This document shows, one piece after another, positions 58,560 to 64,000 of a stretch of DNA of 64,000 nt (position 1 is its first letter; each line of letters starts with the position of its first letter). A program made the position numbers and the translations under genes. Source of the stretch: Mugil cephalus (taxonomy: Eukaryota; Chordata; Actinopteri; Mugiliformes; Mugilidae); the NCBI RefSeq assembly GCF_022458985.1, contig NC_061779.1:22241001-22305000 (forward strand), written 5' to 3'. The notes below the pieces were generated by a model, which ran no database searches, was not told the DNA's origin, and saw only the letters and a list, made by a program, of their open reading frames with translations.

Positions 58560-59110
58560 CCAGCCCCTTCTTTACTGACGGGGGATGGTGGGGAGAAAGG
58601 GTGGATGAAAGGAGGAAGGGATGAAAGACAGGAGGAGGGAGGTAGAGAAATAATAGCACACACACACACACACAAAAAAAAATGTGGTGATGAAGGGAGG
58701 ATTAAGGATGCCGGCGATTATTAACGCATATACACAGCTGTGAATCATGAATATATAAGCAAGGCTTGATGAAAGATTAATAGAGGTAGAGGACATTCTC
58801 TGGCAAAGAGCTGGAAAAAGAGACAAGATGAGAGAGGGGACGCAGAGGGGAGGGAGTGATGACGTACATGGAGCAGGAGAAAAGAGGAGGGAGAAGCGGG
58901 GTGGGGAGGGCGGGGTGGGGGAGAGACAGGGGGAGCGAGAAGGGATCCTAGGGGCGGCTAAAAATAGAACTGGAGCAAAGCAAGAGAACGAATGAGTGAA
59001 AGAGAAAGACGCGGAATGGAGATGGCGGTGGAGGAGAGAAGGGGAGAGGGGCGAGGGAGAAGAACAAGCGAGTGAATGAGAGCAGAGGAGTGAGCACGAG
59101 TAGCACAAAG
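58560..59110 (+). repeat. Purine-rich (GA/GGA) region
   Basis: The plus strand is strongly biased to G and A, with many GGAGGGAG-like runs, broken by a CA tract and AT-rich sequence near 58660-58800. The overlapping minus-strand open frame (Ser/Pro/Leu-rich) is a by-product of this composition. Confidence 0.7.
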
Positions 59111-62100
59111 TCAAAAGTGAAAAGAGAGCAGAATCCCTGGTTATTTTTAAACCTCCCCCATGTTAAGAATGAAACGCTCCGCTGCAGAAAAGCCTCAATG
59201 GGCGCGGGCTGTACCAAACCAGGCTCTTGGTGCAGATGCAGGTGGGGGCAAACGGCGGCGTGGAGAGGCTACCGTCGCTGCAAAGTAAAATGGCTGGGGG
59301 GTGGGTGGCAGCCCTGTCGGCACACAATTTGCTTTTCGTACTACGTCTTTCGTCTCACGATGTGAAATGGATAGGTTTTGTTTTATTAGCTTTTTTATTA
59401 ACACAAACGCATGTGATAAATATATTGTGCAAACACTTCATATTTACAAAAATGTTAGCTTATCAAGAACAATATAATCTGTATCTTCTCAGACAACTTC
59501 AAGAAATACAATGAACAGAATTGAGATGAGCATGAAACCATTTAAATCTGTCAGAGCTAGGGAGTTTGCTAATGGTAACAGCAACAAAGCTTTTTCTGAT
59601 AAACCTTGAAACGTCATGAGAAGAAACGCCCTGACCTGGAAGCTTGTATGACTTTTAACCTGTGAAAACCACTGAGGAAAAAAAAGACAAGCAGCTAAAA
59701 CCAAGAAGAAGTGCAACGGGCCACAAGTTCCCATCGCGTGGGACAGCAGATTTACCCCAAAGAAAGGCCAACGAGAAAACTGCACCTGCAGTGCGGTGCA
59801 TCAAGGCGGCACCAAAAAACAGGTAGAGCGTCACTGCCTGAACTTTAACCTGAAAGACGACGACGTGAAAGAATGCACCAGGTATGGCAAGCATTAGGCC
59901 ACCTTGAACATCTTATCTAATCTCATCTGTATGCTACATCTCAGACACACATGTTTAGTTTGCACATGTCATGCAATTGAGGAATGGGAAAGAACTCTTT
60001 TGGTTTCAGGTTTCGTTTATGAGCCAAAGGGAGAAGAGGAAAATTGTAGCTCTGCAGGTTTGAGCCATTTGAGTGAGTGGAGATGTTGCTGAAAACCGTA
60101 TTTGAAACTGTCTGTTGTTTTAAAACAGGGGACGTAACTGAAATATGCACTGCTGAGGTGATTTACGTCAGTTTTTATGAAGGAAGTGTGCAAAACTGAC
60201 GAACTGACGTAAGTAGAGAGAATGAAAAGGGTTGGGAGAAAAGAGCATACAAACTCACATATCACAACATACTTTTTTTTTTTTTTTAAGCACACCACTT
60301 TGATTTTTGACGTTTCTGCATTTTGTGCATTAAGCAACCAATCTCCCCCTCATCCCCAGGCGTAATACCCCTAAACGCACTCCCTGCATCCTCGTGCTGT
60401 ACTTATGAATGACTACACTCCTCCCACCCATTATATAATAGTAACATTTCCTCAATAAACGTTGTCTTGGGGGGTGAGTGAGAGTGTGTCTGTCTTCGGA
60501 CAATTCCTTTTGTGTATCTCGAGTTGGCTTCATGAGCACAACAGATAGAAGAAAGAAACTGTTCTCGGTTGAGACCGACCCGGTACAATTTATGGATTTT
60601 GCAGTACACAATGTCCACAAATCCTATTGTTCAGTTCAGTCACACACGCGCACGCATCCCAGTGCTCCCAGCACGGCATAATTCCCGTCACGTGAGCAGC
60701 ATTACATCAGTGACACACAGATACAATGTAACAAAGAAGAGCCTACGCAAGCAAGCACGTGAGTGACAACAGCACTGACGCTCTCGTATGTGTTGATGGG
60801 GCAATCATGTATGAAAGTGCTGTGTGCAAAAAAAAAAAAAAAAAGACTTTGCAGAGGCTTTTTAAAAGTAGTGCGTGAATCCATGAATGCATGTGCGTGT
60901 TTCCAGAGGGGAAGTGTGCGCTGCTGCCTCTCGTTCATCCTAGCAACGCCGCTCTGTACCCAGCTTCCCCCATTTCCAGCACCTCTGAGAAAACCGGTCC
61001 ACCGTGCCGACTCCGAGGCGCCCTGACGGGGGCGCATTTGCACTGCAGCTCCGCTGCGCTTAGTGCTGCACATCACGTCCAGAGGTATTGACATCCCCCA
61101 GCCTTTTCTGTCTCCCTCCCTCCCTCCTCAGCATTGGAGCAGCCCCTGCTGCTGCCTGCTCACTATTCCGAGGGTCTAAAAAAAGCAGCAGGAGGAGTAA
61201 AAATAGCAGCGCCTGCACTGCCTCGTCTGGGAGCTGCCTGCTTGCCTGCCTGCCGCAACACCTGAATACCAACAAGATCCCCCACCATCATCGCCATGAC
61301 AGCCAGGCTGCTGCTGCATCTTGAGCCCTCCATCTAAAACCCCGATGCATGCTAGAGAAAAAAAGAATACACGCCGGAGATATGATGGGCAGGACAACCG
61401 CGGATACTAGAATCTTTGAGTTTAACGCTCGCAGCAGGAGAATGAGTTAGAATGATCATATTATATTAGGGCACTGATCATTTACTCAGAAAATGAGGGT
61501 AAACTGGGTGAACTACAAATGTGTAGAAATCTGGCATGGTTGTGTAGATGGTGAATTCCCTTATTTTATTTAGTTTATGCAAAGATGGGGACGGGCGCCA
61601 GAACTAAAATTAGTGCAAAAACCTCCACCCACCCCACCACCAAACCCGAATTAAGATTCTCAGTGAGGAGAGACTGCGGTCCTTGTATGCCCCACACTTG
61701 TTACGTACCGTTATGTAATCTGTCGCACCCCAAACTCGCCTATCAACGAGCAGCCCCTTCTACCTCAGAGGGAGGGAAGTGATGGAGAAAGGGTTGCAGC
61801 AGAATAACCCCCCTCCCTCCCCCAATAAGACATCGTATTCTCCATCCACCCACCTTCCACATTCACACGCGCACACACGCTGCTTTAAATAGCTTGATCG
61901 GGCTGGGGAAGAGGGGAAGATGAGGAGAGGGAGGGAGGCTGAGTGAGACAGAGAGAGAAAAAGAGAACATGTACTTCAGAGGTGCCCAAGATAGAACCAG
62001 CATCTATATTTGGGTACAGAGCTAAAATAGTCCTGCCCCCCCATCCCTCTCTAGTCGCATGCCTCGTTTAAAAATCAATTTCCTTCACCACAACTGCTTG

Positions 62101-63964
62101 GTTAGAGACAAGGTGATTTTCTAGCACAGAACAAACTTTGCCATTTGACCGTGCGCTGTTGAGGACAGACTGTGCTGTGTGGAGGTTTTCATTTCAAGCA
62201 AAGCATGCGATTTCACTTATTAGCCCGTCCTTTGGCTGAAAGGGTGTTAATCAGTGAAATCACCTGTCTTTGGTGGTAGGCATGACAACCTGCATGCATT
62301 CAAACCACAATGGTGCATGACTGCAAAGACTTTGTTGCATTAGTGACATAACAAAGTGGTGGCTGAAAGCAGTGCGGAGTTCCTCTACAAATACAACCAA
62401 AGCGTGGATTTAAAAGACGTGTGGCCTTTTGGTTTCTATGTGAATTTTTTTTGCCAACCCCTACACTCCCAGAGTACGTCAGGTGAGAAGTATTTGTTTG
62501 CACAGATGTTAGGTAACGACAGTAAATCAGAACATTCTTCTGCTTGGGCTGATCCCAGAAAGACTGACGTCCAACACCTCGAGATACATGTCGACTGATA
62601 CTAACTACTGAACAAACTGCTTTCCTGGCATGTTGGACAGGAGCCAAAGCAATGTGATAATTGACGACACTTTATACAGGGTGATAAACGTTGAACTCCA
62701 AAAATGCTGATGGTCCGGTATCATATCTCGAAAGACATACTCAAATTGCAATGTTCAGTTAAGAATGTCTGGTCAAAGGTCAAGTAACTGGAAATTGGAA
62801 ATATTTCCAGGCCTGAATATTTGCTTCTTTTGTCTAAAGCAAGACCTGTTTCAAATCGAGAACGTCAGTTTGGGATATATTTTCACGTTTCGTAGACGAG
62901 CCAAATTATTATATATATTATATGCTATAAATTATACATCCTGAAAATAACCAACAAGTTAATCACTCGTGACTGCTCAATGAAAAATATCCCAGTGTTC
63001 GTGAAATTAAATGATGAACGGGAATTCTGTAATGAAACTGGGAGACGGCCTTGTGCGCAAAAAAATACACGAGACTGATGGACAGCGTAACAAAAATTAA
63101 ACCGCAGAACGGAAAAAAATGCTCAGAAGAATATGGTACTGTAGCTACAAAGAGAGTCCTAAAATATAGACACTGGCACCCACATGCTTGAAATGAGATA
63201 GATGCAGAGGATTTTTTCCTTTTTTTCTTTTTTTTTTTTTACCCAGCATCCTTGGCTCCAGCACGTGTCACAAAGCGTGCTCATCACATGAACAGCAGTG
63301 TTCACTTTCTCTCCACACACACGCACACATATGTATTCATACACACACTCGCACACAAAGCACTAGGGGGAAGCACATTCAGAAGGATGAAGTGGAGACC
63401 CTGCTTCAGTTGAAACACACACACATATACACACACACACAGGGATACATTTCATTCACATGTGTGCATTTTCCTTACCATGAATGAAGTCTAATGCCTA
63501 TTCATAAAAAAAGGTAGAAGATAAATGAATTAACAACGCCATGTAACTCCGATGTGACTGCAGCTTGTCTTGACAAACGTACACGCCCCAAATGCTCATT
63601 TCTGGAGCTGAATCAAACCTCGGCTAAATTCTTGCGTAAGTGTTGATGCTGCACTGATGAACGGCTGCATCCATCTTATATAATAGAACCATTTTCTCAA
63701 TAAACTCTAATGTCAAAGGGGGAGAGGGGTCCAAGGAACATGTCATACCGCTAGTGTGCCCCCACCCGTGCAAAAAGCTGCCTTTGGTCTCATTCCCCCC
63801 CCCCCATAATAGAGCTTTATATGCACGCAACAGGACAGACACTGGCTCCCTTATATAATACAGGATGCTGGGGGCTAAGACTGGAGGAGGGAATGGAGAA
63901 GAGGAAATCAAGGACAAACAGACTGAAAAGATGCTTCACTGGATATAAAAACACTGCATCATTT

Positions 63965-64000
63965 AAAAAATAAAATAAAATAAAATAAAATAAAATAAAA
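63965..64000. repeat. (AAAAT)n microsatellite at window edge
   Basis: About seven pentanucleotide copies, cut by the end of the window, so the full length is unknown. Confidence 0.9.

Larger units (their letters stand above)
57751..64000 (-). other. Probable first intron of hsd17b12, no coding exon found
   Basis: I looked on the minus strand for an exon ending with the expected LGKWAV-like residues before a donor and found none, so the first exon is probably beyond 64,000. Contents are a purine-rich stretch (58560-59110), MEF2-like CTAAAAATAG at 58958-58967, GC-richer sequence near 60940-61290, a 65-bp sequence present twice (60393-60460 and 63643-63705) and scattered CA tracts. A separate gene in this interval cannot be ruled out. 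Confidence 0.5.

Noticed and set aside
58541-58600. Candidate first coding exon of hsd17b12 ending near a GTGAAGG donor
   Set aside because: Translation (SVKKGLGLMG) does not resemble the family N-terminus and no anchor segment precedes it.
58572-59114. 180-codon minus-strand open frame rich in Ser, Pro and Leu
   Set aside because: Produced by the purine-rich composition of the plus strand.

Overview
The window looks like nuclear DNA of a teleost fish. It holds intron-rich vertebrate genes with short introns, a typical vertebrate tRNA-Asp gene, and many teleost-style interspersed repeats (LINE 3' tails, TA-flanked DNA transposons, microsatellites). Species cannot be fixed from the sequence. 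All exon structures below were read by hand from splice signals, reading phase and protein similarity recalled from known families.

Layout. (1) 0.3-16.1 kb, minus strand: a complete 21-coding-exon ticrr (Treslin) gene, predicted 1,871 aa, with a CCAAT/E2F-type promoter at 15.5-16.1 kb. Its introns carry a 21-copy 26-bp minisatellite, an internally deleted pogo-like transposon that still keeps an open DNA-binding ORF, and a perfect 26-bp palindrome. (2) 16.9-19.0 kb, plus strand: a gene I do not recognise, with a non-coding first exon and three coding exons (315 aa). Its two large exons are tandem copies of one module, each ending in a very acidic, serine-rich tail. (3) 19.1-24.5 kb: an LINE tail with its microsatellite, one tRNA-Asp(GTC), empty sequence, then a single-exon homologue of C11orf96 on the minus strand with a TATA box. 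(4) 24.5-40.4 kb: a gene-poor stretch with two copies of a DNA-transposon-derived repeat, a decayed LINE reverse transcriptase, a dispersed repeat and several inverted repeats. (5) 40.5-49.0 kb, minus strand: complete alkbh3 (9 coding exons, 298 aa, all Fe(II)/2-oxoglutarate residues present), with a duplicated exon fragment in an intron. (6) 49.9-57.8 kb, minus strand: ten coding exons of hsd17b12. The first coding exon is not found and probably lies beyond 64,000, so 57.8-64.0 kb is probably first-intron sequence.

The order and common orientation hsd17b12 - alkbh3 - C11orf96 match what I recall of human 11p11.2. ticrr is on a different human chromosome (15q26), so a synteny junction falls between about 16 and 23 kb, where the unrecognised gene and the isolated tRNA sit. 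The genes do not form a pathway: replication origin firing (ticrr), alkylation repair (alkbh3), very-long-chain fatty acid elongation (hsd17b12) and an uncharacterised small protein (C11orf96). The most novel item is the duplicated-module acidic gene at 17.6-18.9 kb.
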